Source: Kudoa neothunni (taxonomy: Eukaryota; Cnidaria). Taken from it: 64,000 nt of DNA. How positions within the stretch are numbered: the stretch's first letter is position 1; every line of letters begins with the position of its first letter. The stretch spans positions 1-64,000 of the forward strand of contig OZ199840.1 in the NCBI GenBank assembly GCA_964304625.1, in the 5' to 3' direction. The translations under genes were made by a program, and so were the position numbers. Under the pieces are notes generated by a model. That model did no database searches and was not told where the DNA came from. It was given only the letters and a program-made list of their open reading frames with translations. Shown here piece after piece: positions 50,401 through 60,900 of the stretch.

Positions 50401-50603
50401 GGAGCCAAAAGCAGTTCAAGGTTTATTAATTAATATTTTTAACATAAATAAATTTTACATTTAGTTCTAAAACCATGGTCATGTATTAATTTATTGTGTT
50501 TTTACAATTTAACTGGTATTGTTTTAGAATAATTGCAGTAGCCGCTATTGGAGCTATGATCATGGGTGCTATTGGTTTCGTGGTTTTCAAGAAGAAAAAA
50601 TAA
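47463..50603 (+). CDS. modular C-x-C/FN3-like surface protein, copy B, ten exons, about 913 residues
   Basis: Exons: 47463-47496, 47536-47976, 48014-48590, 48641-49084, 49132-49434, 49483-49992, 50036-50356, 50402-50420, 50465-50482, 50528-50603. All nine introns are GT-AG, 37-50 nt. Exons 1-2 join into a signal peptide (MVKYKFLNCLLFIQIAFLC). Exons 2-7 each start and end in phase 1. Their lengths are multiples of three, apart from one extra T near 48,378 that copy A lacks; it shifts the frame, so it is a sequencing error or a recent lesion. Each of these exons ends in a module C-x(3-5)-C...L-x-P-x(3)-Y-x-[VI]-x-V, like the F-G strands of fibronectin III. Exon 4 carries a 38-codon serine run. 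Exons 8-10 encode a linker, a helix (IIAVAAIGAMIMGAIGFVVF) and a final KKKK. I infer a secreted, cell-surface or ER-routed type I membrane protein. The family is not one I know. Confidence 0.8.
48832..48945 (+). repeat. AGY trinucleotide repeat coding a poly-serine tract
   Basis: There are 38 consecutive AGT/AGC codons with one GGC. The same place in copy A (about 36,133-36,158) has about five serines. The mixture of AGT and AGC indicates an older expansion, kept in frame. Confidence 0.95.
49436..49460 (+). repeat. TA microsatellite at the start of intron 5
   Basis: The run TATATA... begins inside the splice donor GTATAT, so part of the repeat forms the donor. Copy A has a shorter run at about 36,645-36,660. 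Confidence 0.9.
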
Positions 50604-51292
50604 ACGCCCTTATTTACGAATTATTACCCTAAAATCCAACTATAGAAATTTATATTATTTTTCTAATGGTGTGATATTTATGAATTGTCGATAATTCAAA
50701 TTTATCCATACTAGATAAAATAAAAATATTTTATCTTAGATGTGTTCCAACGTTATTATAAAACTTGATAGGGATGATATGACTCGGATAAAAATGTGGG
50801 ATTGTTAATAAACTTTTAAAATTTTTTTATAATTATTAGAAATTGCTAAAACATAATGAAATATGATATACGCATAATATTTATTTTGTTAAACGAATAA
50901 ATTATATTAAATTGAATATATTTATCGAATAATAGTTGTAAACGTTGATTAATCTCCTAAATATTTAGATGTTGTATTCGGTTACTTTTTTAAACTATAC
51001 ACTACATAACGATACTGAAATTGATGTCAAATATTAATATTATAAAAATTAGATAACGAGATATGATGAATATTCTGATGTTTTAAAAAAATGAGCTCGA
51101 CTGCTTGTGTATTGGTATCTAGGATTTCCAAAATTTTGCAGTAAACGCAAACTCACTGACTTAGGAACCATCATAGTGATTTTAGTATTTATTCCAGTTT
51201 TTAATGAAATTTTTGGCTATTTAAAACCTTAAGTTAGATGGAAAATATTAATAAATAAATCAAAAAATTAATTAATTATAGGGTTACTTAAT

Positions 51293-52389
51293 CCCAAAAT
51301 TAATTTAAAAAAATATCTCAACATAATCGTTTGCAGCTATAAATCTCACACTTAAGTTTTTTAAGTATATTGACTTATTGAATTCTGCAAGAACGCTTCA
51401 AAGTGTTCTGATCGTTCCTGAGTCAAGATTCGATCTTTGTATTTTGATTCAGTTTATAACTACATTCTACATTTCATTTGGCGATTTTTGTTGTAGTTAA
51501 ACTATAAACGTAAATTATAAATAGTTATTCCAACCAAATTAAACGAAAGTGACAATATGACATGTTGCATAATTAATGCAGAATGGTTATAAGAAGACGA
51601 ATTTTAAACTTATTCAAGATATCAAAAACAACATTAATAGAAAATTAAGGTACTTTAAAAATAATGAAAACATTGAGTAAACCACTACAGCGCAGAAATA
51701 TTTTAGTCAACTTACGAAACCCTCTGTACGTAGTGTAGATATAATATTTTGATATAACATAGCAAAAGACAATGACAGAGTCTTATATTGAATATGGTAA
51801 ACACACGATTGATTTCTACATCGTAGAACATATTACAGTAAGGTATCGGTATAGGGAGGGTTTTTAAAAATGAATAGTAATTTATCACGCAATACTGAGG
51901 GGATCGAGTATGCGCGTTATTATATTTTTTCATGGAAAAGAGTCAATTTTTTATCTTTTTTCCAGGCCGTATAATTTTATATAAAGTGTTCAATTAGGAT
52001 TGGTGTGAAATAATTAGGATAGATTTTCAAATTGAATGGTTATCCAATAGTATTTATGACCGCTTTTACGTCACATTTCGTAATTATTTGACTTTCTCGA
52101 TGAAAATCAGCGTCAACGTTGCATTTTGTTGATCTTGCGACATTTATATAAGGTTAACTGTACATTTCTTCATGTATAACTTTGACTTACGTCAATTCCA
52201 CGATCTCATTCGCGTTGGTATGTAGCAATAGAATAAAATTGAACCGACTGCATTACATACCATAAATTATTGTTTTTTCTGTATGACTAATATTTACATT
52301 AAATTCGTCATAGTTTATGTTTAAAAATGTCTTCCTAAATTAATCGCGCGATTTGATATATCGGATATTTCTCGAAACAATTTCAATAG
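51293..52389. other. intergenic, AT-rich
   Basis: A 73-codon minus-strand frame at 51,933-51,712 has no motif. Nothing else is supported. Confidence 0.4.
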
Positions 52390-52800
52390 TTAGCTCGTCA
52401 CCATTTCCCACGTTGCCTTTAAAGTGCGAAGACGCTTAAAGACAGTATATTTAAAAATTTTCGTAGAATCATTAAATAGAAACTGATTAACGAATGATTT
52501 CCTACACTTTGACTTCAAATCATGTGTGGTTTGAAAATCTATTGATTTGGTGCCACTAGTATTCTTAGGAAGAAAGCACATTTCGATATAATTAAATTGA
52601 TCAAGAATGAGATGTGTTTTTCCTTTTTATTCATTAAACTGCCTATCTATGTTTTTAACAATTTCAAAGAACAAAGCTGCGGACGTCCAGCTATTTTTTG
52701 AAAAAGATAATTTACTGGGAGATTAGTGACACCGTAAAAACGGGGTGACTCTCTTTTTCGAGAATTTCATTCCCTTCAAATCGATTTTATTTTATAGTGT
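52390..52800 (-). mobile_element. Tigger/pogo transposase fragment
   Basis: Read on the minus strand: KKRVTPFLRC (about 52,770-52,735), where the family has ERVTVLL; then after a gap IEMCFLPKNTSGTKSIDFQT (about 52,590-52,530), matching V-x-L-x-F-L-P-P-N-T-T-S-x-x-Q-P-x-D; then LKSKCRKSF and LRTLKATWEMVTS at the C-terminal side. It is shorter and in the opposite orientation to the copy at 15,327. The ends were not found. Confidence 0.5.
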
Positions 52801-54648
52801 TATATGTTCATTTGCACAACTGTTCGTAGTTGAAAGCAATCTTGTCAAAATTAATAATTTATACATTTTTTCGTCCCCGAAAATCTACAGAAACCTTTTA
52901 GATCCATTCAAATACATTATCCATATCGGCATTCACAACCCCACCATACAATATAATGTTCTTCGAACAGTAATGAAACTTGAAATTTAGAAGCAAATCA
53001 TTATTGAAGAAAATGATTAATCAATAGATTTCAGCGTTATATTATACAGATGCATTAAAAAATAACCGATAATTATCCAATGATTAAAAAATTTTTCGCC
53101 CAAAATATAATAAAAATTTGAATAAAAACCAAAATTTTTTAGACGATTTAAAAATATATCGCCCCATTATACCATTAGGAACTTAGATGCTTTTGAATTC
53201 AATAAAAATAAACGTCATATTTCCTCAATACAATCAATGTTATTCTATAACAATCTAAATAGAAAACCTAAATTGAAGTCCTGCATCTTCTCAGTTAATC
53301 CGTATAAATAAATCATAACATCATAAGAGAAGTGATTTCCGCGAATGCAAAGAAAACCAGACTCAACAATAAAGGGTGCCAAATTCATAACATTTTCTTC
53401 TATTTAAAGATTCTAAAATTAAGTATCAACGTTTGTTCAAATAATTTTTAAATTTATTTTACTTGAGTTATACCACGTAAACAGGAAAATGAGCCGGCCA
53501 TGACAACATTAAATTCTTAGATAATATTAAATTCTTAAATTTAAAATAGAGAATTAATGATTCCAGAATTAAATAGATAAAATGAAAGCAGTATTAGAAT
53601 GCATTCAGAAAAAATCCGTTATATCATTATATTACTCATAAAGGATGTGTATGATAAGTAAAATCGTCAAAGACCGTATAAAATAATGTTCAAAAAGTAG
53701 ATTCTTTCAATATTTAGTTATATACGAAACAAATATACATCTGTTATCGACATTATATAAATTTTCGGGTATAATCATCAAATAAAACGAAATATCCCCA
53801 TAAAATAAACGCTACAATAAACTACAAGCCATTATGATAGAAAATAAGTTTTCATTTTATTTGTACAAATATATCGGGAATTAAACGTAAAGCAATCACA
53901 AATGTCCTTCCAATATGGCGGATAATTCCAAAAATCAACAAATAAGATTAAAAAAACGAAGCAAACCCCCAAGTTTCCCCTTTTTAAAAGAAAGGTGCAT
54001 TTTATATTCCCGAAAATTAACATATAATTTTAAGGCAGCGGCTATTGGCACGATAAAATTTAATCCTAATCCATGTGTACGCATACGGATTTTTTAATCT
54101 CAACAACCATTTAAAAGCGGTTCATAGATTTAATATTTTAAAATAAGTTATATTTAATTATAGTCAAGACGAGTGTCAACTGAATATTATTTAACATCCC
54201 AATAGCCCCTTCATAATTAATTTCAACTAATTCTTTACAACTAAATCACAACTTTAACTCAATTACAAATTTTACAAGAATTTTAACCTTCAACTTTATC
54301 AAGAAAGGAAGTAAAACTTCATTTTTTTATTTGAACATTTTAACTTTGTGAGTGTTTTAATCATATAATTACATTTTTAAATACATCTATATTATAATAA
54401 TATAAATAATGTTTATTTGATTTTATAAAAATGAATTATGAAAATTTGTTTGTTTTATATCATGAACAATATAGATGAATATCTAATTCTACGGCAAATA
54501 TAAAAAAGACTAAAAGTATCCTGCAATTAAATTTAGAATTTTGAGCTTTCAGTAAAACTAAAAAACATACACATACACATACATTAATAAGTTTATTCTA
54601 AAAATGAATCTAAGAATAAAATATAATTTGATTCGTATACTATAAGGG
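52801..54648. other. intergenic, very AT-rich
   Basis: Short frames only, none with a recognisable motif. I see no terminal repeats. Confidence 0.4.
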
Positions 54649-54825
54649 ACAGATTAATCCTTGTTGCCATTTGACACCATGTGTGTATCTTTCAAATTTT
54701 TGAAATAACTGCTCTAATTTTAGGATATTTTATATAAAATTATTTAAAATTAAACATAATGAGCGAAAAATATTTTTTGGTCACTGAATTAAATTCGTAG
54801 TTCAAGGGGTTACTTATAAAAGTAT
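54649..54825 (+). repeat. interspersed repeat, inverted relative of 39,797-39,990
   Basis: It begins GGGACAGATTAATCC followed by TTGTTGCCATTTGACACC. The body lines up with the reverse complement of 39,797-39,990 over about 170 bases at roughly 80% by eye. It is probably a small non-autonomous DNA transposon whose transposase source is unknown. Confidence 0.6.
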
Positions 54826-55654
54826 GGAATTAGTTCCAAAAGAAAGCGCACATTTCAATATATAACAAAAACTAGTTGTGACAATTAAAGAACAGAGATA
54901 TATAATACCACCAAGTGCCATTTGATTTGTTTATAAAGCAAAATTTTAGCTAATATCATTTGACCGCATCTCAATTAACCCTCAGAGGACAGTCTTGGGT
55001 TTCAAGAGCCCTCCTTTCCGTTATTTTTAAAATAAATTTTATTAATAAATTTGTTGTATTTTATGTATTTTTGACAGAATTTCGCCTAATTAAAAATAAA
55101 TATTACTTATCGACTAATGTAATAAAATGGGAAAAAATTCCGACGAAATTACTCAAAATGTAACCAACTACTAACTTAACAACAAAATGATATAAAGGTG
55201 TAGCATAGGGCTATGGTTGTCCTCAAAGGGTTTAAATAACCTTAACTTCAATTAAGCATAACTTTAAGTGTATTTGTATTTATCACCAGCATTAATAAAG
55301 CTATAAAAAAAGAATATACACAGCCAATTTATAATTTTAAAAAAACTTGATGGTAACGTAGATTATCCACAGCAACTTCAAATAAGCTTCGAGTATTTAT
55401 CGGATTATAGTTAAAGCTTTCCTATGATTAAAAATCATGTTGACTTAATCTGATTAGCGGAACAATTAAAATAAATTTATATATTAAATCCGGATTAGTA
55501 ATAAACTAAACTATTAATCAAAAATAAAAAGGAATATTCAAACGAACTGCTAAGTTTTTTGTTTATTGCGGAAAAGGGGTTGGTAATGGATGTTTTGCGC
55601 GCATATCATTGTTGATTGTCATTAGTGTGCTTATCAACAGCAAACTAATTGGTT
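54826..55654. other. intergenic, upstream flank of chk1
   Basis: AT-rich without frames of note. It should contain the chk1 promoter; no clear TATA or initiator stands out in this base composition. Confidence 0.4.
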
Positions 55655-57853
55655 ATGCTGGAAGAACATTTTTATGGTAATTGGTATTTTATTGACAACC
55701 TGGGTGAAGGTTCATTTGGAAAGTAATATCCTTTCGAACGCACAGGCGAATCACTCACACACGATTGGATTTTAGTGTGAGATTGGCTAAAGACAAAGAA
55801 ACCAACGATTTGGTAGCAGTTAAAATAGTTGATCTCTCGAAAATTAAGGAGATCAAAGATATTGAAAGGGAGGTGATCATATTAAATTTGAACACACAAG
55901 AAATTCCAATATTTTTCATTTAGATATGTATTCTAAAATTGATTAATCATAGCAGAATTGTTCGTTATTATGGTCATCGCAAAGAATCTACGCTTTACTA
56001 TATATTTTTTGAATACCTCACAGGCGGAGAATTATTTAATTGGATAGGTATGGGATTGTGGTAGTTCTTCGAATACCACTAAAATATTTAATATAATCGC
56101 ACGATTATATTCTTGATAACTATAGATCCTGGTTATCCTATGGAGAATTCTCTTTGTTTCAGATTTTCATCTCAAATATTAGAGGCTATAGTAATCAGTT
56201 TCAACAAGTGTTGAGGTTGTAATATGTTGTTTAGAATTATTTGCATTTAGTTGGAGTAGCACACAGAGATCTAAAATTAGAAAACGTCCTTTTGGATGAA
56301 AATAGTAACTTTAATTGGCGAAAAAATTTATTCAATATAAAAATAATTTAAATTATTATTTTAGATAATGTTAAATTGATCGATTTTGGATTGTCAACAA
56401 TATTCCGATATAAAGGGAAAGAACGTTTTCTTGCTAAGATGTGTGGTTCAATGCCTTATACAGCTCCCGAGATTCTGTTATCAAAAGAATATCGTGCCCA
56501 ACCAGCCGATATATGGTCATTTGGAGTGATATTATTTGCACTATTTACTGGCGGTGATTATCTTCATTTGGCTGTTATCAATCAACTCCAAATATTATGA
56601 GTATTATTTTAGAGTTGCCATGGGATGCAGCTACTGACGAGTCTGCGGAATTTCGTCGTTTTAAAGTTGGCCAGCAACCTGCGGAATCTTGGGGTCGTTT
56701 AGATCAATATAAGCTAGGTTTAGATTTTCATTTAATTTTAAGGCGAGTTTTATTATACTTGATTAGATTTAATTACGCATTTATTTTGCGTAAGTCCAAT
56801 TCAACGCTACACATACAAAGATGTGTGTGAGAGTTCGTGGTACAGATTGTGAGTTTTTGTTTGGATTTAAATGCACCTATTAATTTTGATTTATTAAGCT
56901 CCCAAAAGATGGAATCCAACATAGGTAAATATATGTGCGCTTGTAATTACACAATGCTAATTATTTTTCTGAGTATAGCAATTGCAACAACACAATCTAG
57001 TGGAGATATTAACAGTTCGAAGTATTTTATTCTCGAATAGACTAGCCTGAATTAGAGTTATTGAATTAATTTATTATGTTACAGGTATGTGACAAATAGT
57101 CAAGCGCCTAGCAATCCAAGTAGCGGCGGAGTCACTACATGTCTATCTCAGATGAATCCAACTACTGAATCGATTTCACTACTTTCCAATCATAGTCGAT
57201 TCCCCAAGCAGAACGACATTGGAAATAATGCAGTGGATGCATTTTCTCAACCTATCAAGGCTGATGATTTGGTGGTGAGCCAAATGACCCAGGCCACTCA
57301 AACTTGTCAATCTACCCAGGTAAATTCTCATCGACTTTATAAGTGTTATCGCATTTCAATATATATTAATTTGAAATATGTAGAAAACGATCTTGAACAA
57401 TGTGGCTAGAAAAATGACTCGTTTCTATGTCAAAAATGCTTCGGATGAATTTCTCAAACAAAGCATTGTGGAAATTCTCGACAGTTATGTGCTACAATGG
57501 ACACTTTTAAATGAATTTGGCGTATGGATTATATTCATTTATTATGACTTTGCCTAATTGATTAACTATTTTATTAAGTTTTCTGTAAATGCGATCGATC
57601 GTCGTCGAAATCCATTGAATTTTAAAATCGAACTTCGACCTGTGTCATTACCGCCCTTAACATCTTCGAGCGAAACTAATCCGCCACCAGATAGCATTAT
57701 TTTGGTGAATATAAAAAGAAACAAAGTAAATTAAATATGAAATTTACAAAATTGATTAACCTATTATAGGGTGATGGAATCGAATTTAAAAAATTCTATC
57801 GACACATCAAGAATGACCTCAATCGATTGGTTACATGTGTGGATGTGATTTAG
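55655..57853 (+). CDS. chk1: checkpoint kinase 1 (CHK1), 14 exons, 490 residues
   Basis: Exons: 55655-55722, 55776-55872, 55924-56047, 56126-56190, 56235-56304, 56365-56553, 56613-56717, 56767-56848, 56899-56924, 56979-57021, 57085-57319, 57384-57521, 57579-57725, 57770-57853. The introns are 44-78 nt, all GT-AG, and the frame closes exactly. It is a serine/threonine kinase of the DNA-damage and replication checkpoint, acting in the nucleus downstream of ATR. Visible motifs: glycine loop GEGSFGN (17-23), lysine in VAVK (K39), HRD with D130, DFG with D148 (both the same numbers as in human CHK1), CGSMPYTAPE activation-segment end, and WSFGVILFALFTG. Residues about 268-368 form a linker dense in SQ/TQ sites. 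Residues 370-490 match the KA1-like autoinhibitory domain (RKMTRFY, GDGIEFK). The length is close to the human 476. It is complete and under no visible decay. Confidence 0.95.
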
Positions 57854-57947
57854 GTTTAGACTGTTTTCAATTTGTCAGCTTAGTTATTGTTTGTAAGTGT
57901 TTATTTGAGAGAGTCATTTTTTATAATTCAACCCATAAAAGTAAAAA
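57854..57947. other. 94-bp tail-to-tail spacer between chk1 and the GCP2 gene
   Basis: The two stop codons face each other across 94 bases, so the 3' untranslated regions must be very short or must overlap. Confidence 0.85.
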
Positions 57948-60900
57948 CTAAACAGTTGTGCTCGTAATAGTATAATTTTTTGGGTTGTTGAGAGTGGACG
58001 AATAGAAACCGTTTTGGTCGATTCGAGAAGCAAGCGAATTGTTATTGAGTTCGTTGGAGAGGGGTTTATCGTCACGGAGTAGTTTGATTAACTTAACAAG
58101 CGATTGTGTTATTTTGGCATCATACTCAACTAATTGTTTCCTATGGTTAGTATAAAAAGATTGATAACTCTCAGGTGGTTGATCCTCAAAAATAGCCATT
58201 TGAGAAGAGCAGAATTCCTCACTCAATGATAAAATGGCAAATATCCGCTAAAATACAATCAAGCTTACAAACAATAACAGACTCTATGTCTTACTTCAAT
58301 TAGATATTCGTTGTTAAGCAAAAATCCGGCTATACACTGAGCAAGGAAGTAACCGTGGTACTGTATAACTTGGTCAACATTTCTGACCTATATAAAAAGA
58401 TTAAAAATTTGAAACTACTTAAAAATATGAGTTAGATGTTAGTGTAGTTACAATATTCTCATAAATAGAAAAAACTTCCTATTTTATCAAAAATATTTAT
58501 AGAATATATTACGATAACACGTAAAAATAAATTGTATAATTTAAAATGGTGATATGTCTAATGTTCCAGTCTCCATTTTAACATTAAATTCTCTAAAATT
58601 ATTTTTAAATTTTTCTTAAATCAATAAAAATTATTGTAACAACTAGAAACTATTTTTTGAAAAATATTCAAAATATAGCGTCATGGAGATGTAATTATTT
58701 TCTCTTATTCATGTAAATTTTAAACGTAAAATAGGCATGACAAAGTTAAACATGTTTACATATTGTGAGTCAAGTTAAAATAAATGATAATTTTTACTAA
58801 TATAAACAACTATTGAAGAATTATTAACTGAATTATGTTATTAGAATGGGCGAAATGCTTACTTAGATGGTATATTTTAGATTCAGAAGAATGGTTGCTT
58901 AAATTAGATATAACAGTGATTTTAGTTTATACGAAAAGCTTAATTATGATAAATGTAGCATGTGGATTATGAATGTTGTAATCCACATGTTTAATATATT
59001 AAATTAATATTTTTATTAAGGTAATTAAAGCAAAATTTAACGTTAAAAATAAGAAATAATAAAATTTAATTTATTATATTCATATAATTCTATTCATATG
59101 AGTGGTGATAAAATGAATATGATTTTTTATTATTAAGGTGGATAAATATTGCAATGACACATGCGAAAACCATACGCTGTTTTTAAAGTTGCGTCACAAT
59201 GATACAACACTTGAAGATATGAATAAATAAACATATTTAAAATTAAACTTTATGATTATAAAACTTTTAGTTCATTACTATTAAAATAACAAAATAACTA
59301 CTCAGGCTTTAGATAATTTATTGATATGTCGAAATCAACGCCATAAACTTGATTTGAACGCAAAAGAAATTGTAAAAATATCTTGGGAAAATTCAAGACT
59401 AATTTTAAGAAGTACTCAGTGCGATGCATGCGCAATGGAGAAATACAATGAAACCACGTTACATTATGAACACGAAATTTTAACTTTCTTAATATTAAAT
59501 GGCAAGTTTTTCAATATTTGACTAAGTTTAATTTTAATATTTTAAAGATAATAGATGCTTCGAAAATTAAAGAATATCATTCTACGGAAGTAATAATAAT
59601 TAAAAACACTAAATATTATAATAATTTTTAGTAAAAAATTACATTGATTGGGAAAAATTAGTGGTAAATATTAAATTAAGTAATTTCTTGCGCATGCGAA
59701 TAATTTAAGTTCCGCCGTTTATATTCCAAAAATGCGCGTAAAATATAAAGGAAATAAATTTGAATAAAATTTCTAATTTCCGAAATGAACAAATTTTCAA
59801 ATAATTGAGAGATATCTTATCCGTAACAATTATTTCAGTAACAATTAAGTAATTTAAAATTAATGCAGCAGATAATAATTGAAAGTAGTTTAAAAAAAGG
59901 ATTAGTCAAAGTTATGGGGAATCTTAATATATTAACGCACGCGCACTTTATTTATTTCTACCCGCTCAAATTTTTCAACTTGATAAATAACACATGTATC
60001 AATTTTTGAATTACTCACAATTTTTATTCAACCAAATGTATTTAAATAAATTAATCAATTTTTAGTCCAAGATCTACCTGAACAATCCTACAAAAATAAA
60101 AAATATTTTATTTAAAACACATACAATTAAATTTAATTAAATTAAATCAAGTTAAATTAAAATAAAATAAAGTATTGAGAGATTTAACACGAAATTTAAT
60201 TGTTAATACAAATAACGCGCAGTGTATTACATTTGCTAGATGATACTCCAGATTTTGCCAGTTGGGTTCGATCACTTCGAAGGCTAAATAATACTCAAAA
60301 GTCTGTATGAAATGAAGCATTTTATTGTTGACAGAGAGCAGCATTTTGTAGAACATGAACCTAAACAAAAAAATGATAAAAGTGAGAAGATATCAATAAT
60401 TAAAATTAACTACTCTTGAGGTGTATGGTAGGATTTATTGAATTGTTGCTGCACACATTTTTCCCACAATCTAAAAACAACTTCATCGTCAAATTTATAC
60501 CCATTTGAAATACTTGGTGTGAAGTCGTTCGACTCTTTTGACCAAAAAAATCAGCCTAAAAAGCATCTGGTATTTTATCAAGGATTTTCTATCCACCACC
60601 AACGACAAAGGCCAAGCAACATCAAAGTTGAAACTAAAGGCCTCGTAGCCGAATACGGGAGTGTCGAGTGTTTTGGATTTGTCATCCCAGTTGGTGCCGA
60701 TTGACCTGGCCATACTGTTTATACTGGATAGTTGAGTTCGGAGACTAGTAGGAAGTAGAACCACTCTACAGATTGAAACATTCTTATATGAAGACATAAA
60801 TAAATCAATCCGACTTGAGGTCATCCTTATGGGGGTCACTGGCACACACACTTAACGAAAGTGCGATTTCAACAGAAGATTCCAAACGATGAATATTAAC

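Larger units (their letters stand above)
47022..51292 (+). repeat. segmental duplication, copy B (4.2 kb)
   Basis: Partner of 34,323-38,505. Flanking non-coding sequence is alignable throughout with scattered substitutions and small indels, so the whole gene was copied with promoter and 3' end. The intervening 8.5 kb is unrelated and holds transposon relics. Confidence 0.9.

Noticed and set aside
57089-57409. A 106-codon frame as a separate small gene
   Set aside because: It is exon 11 of chk1 read on into the next intron.
59321-59521. A 66-codon plus-strand frame
   Set aside because: It lies in a long GCP2 intron on the opposite strand, has no motif, and its length is expected by chance.
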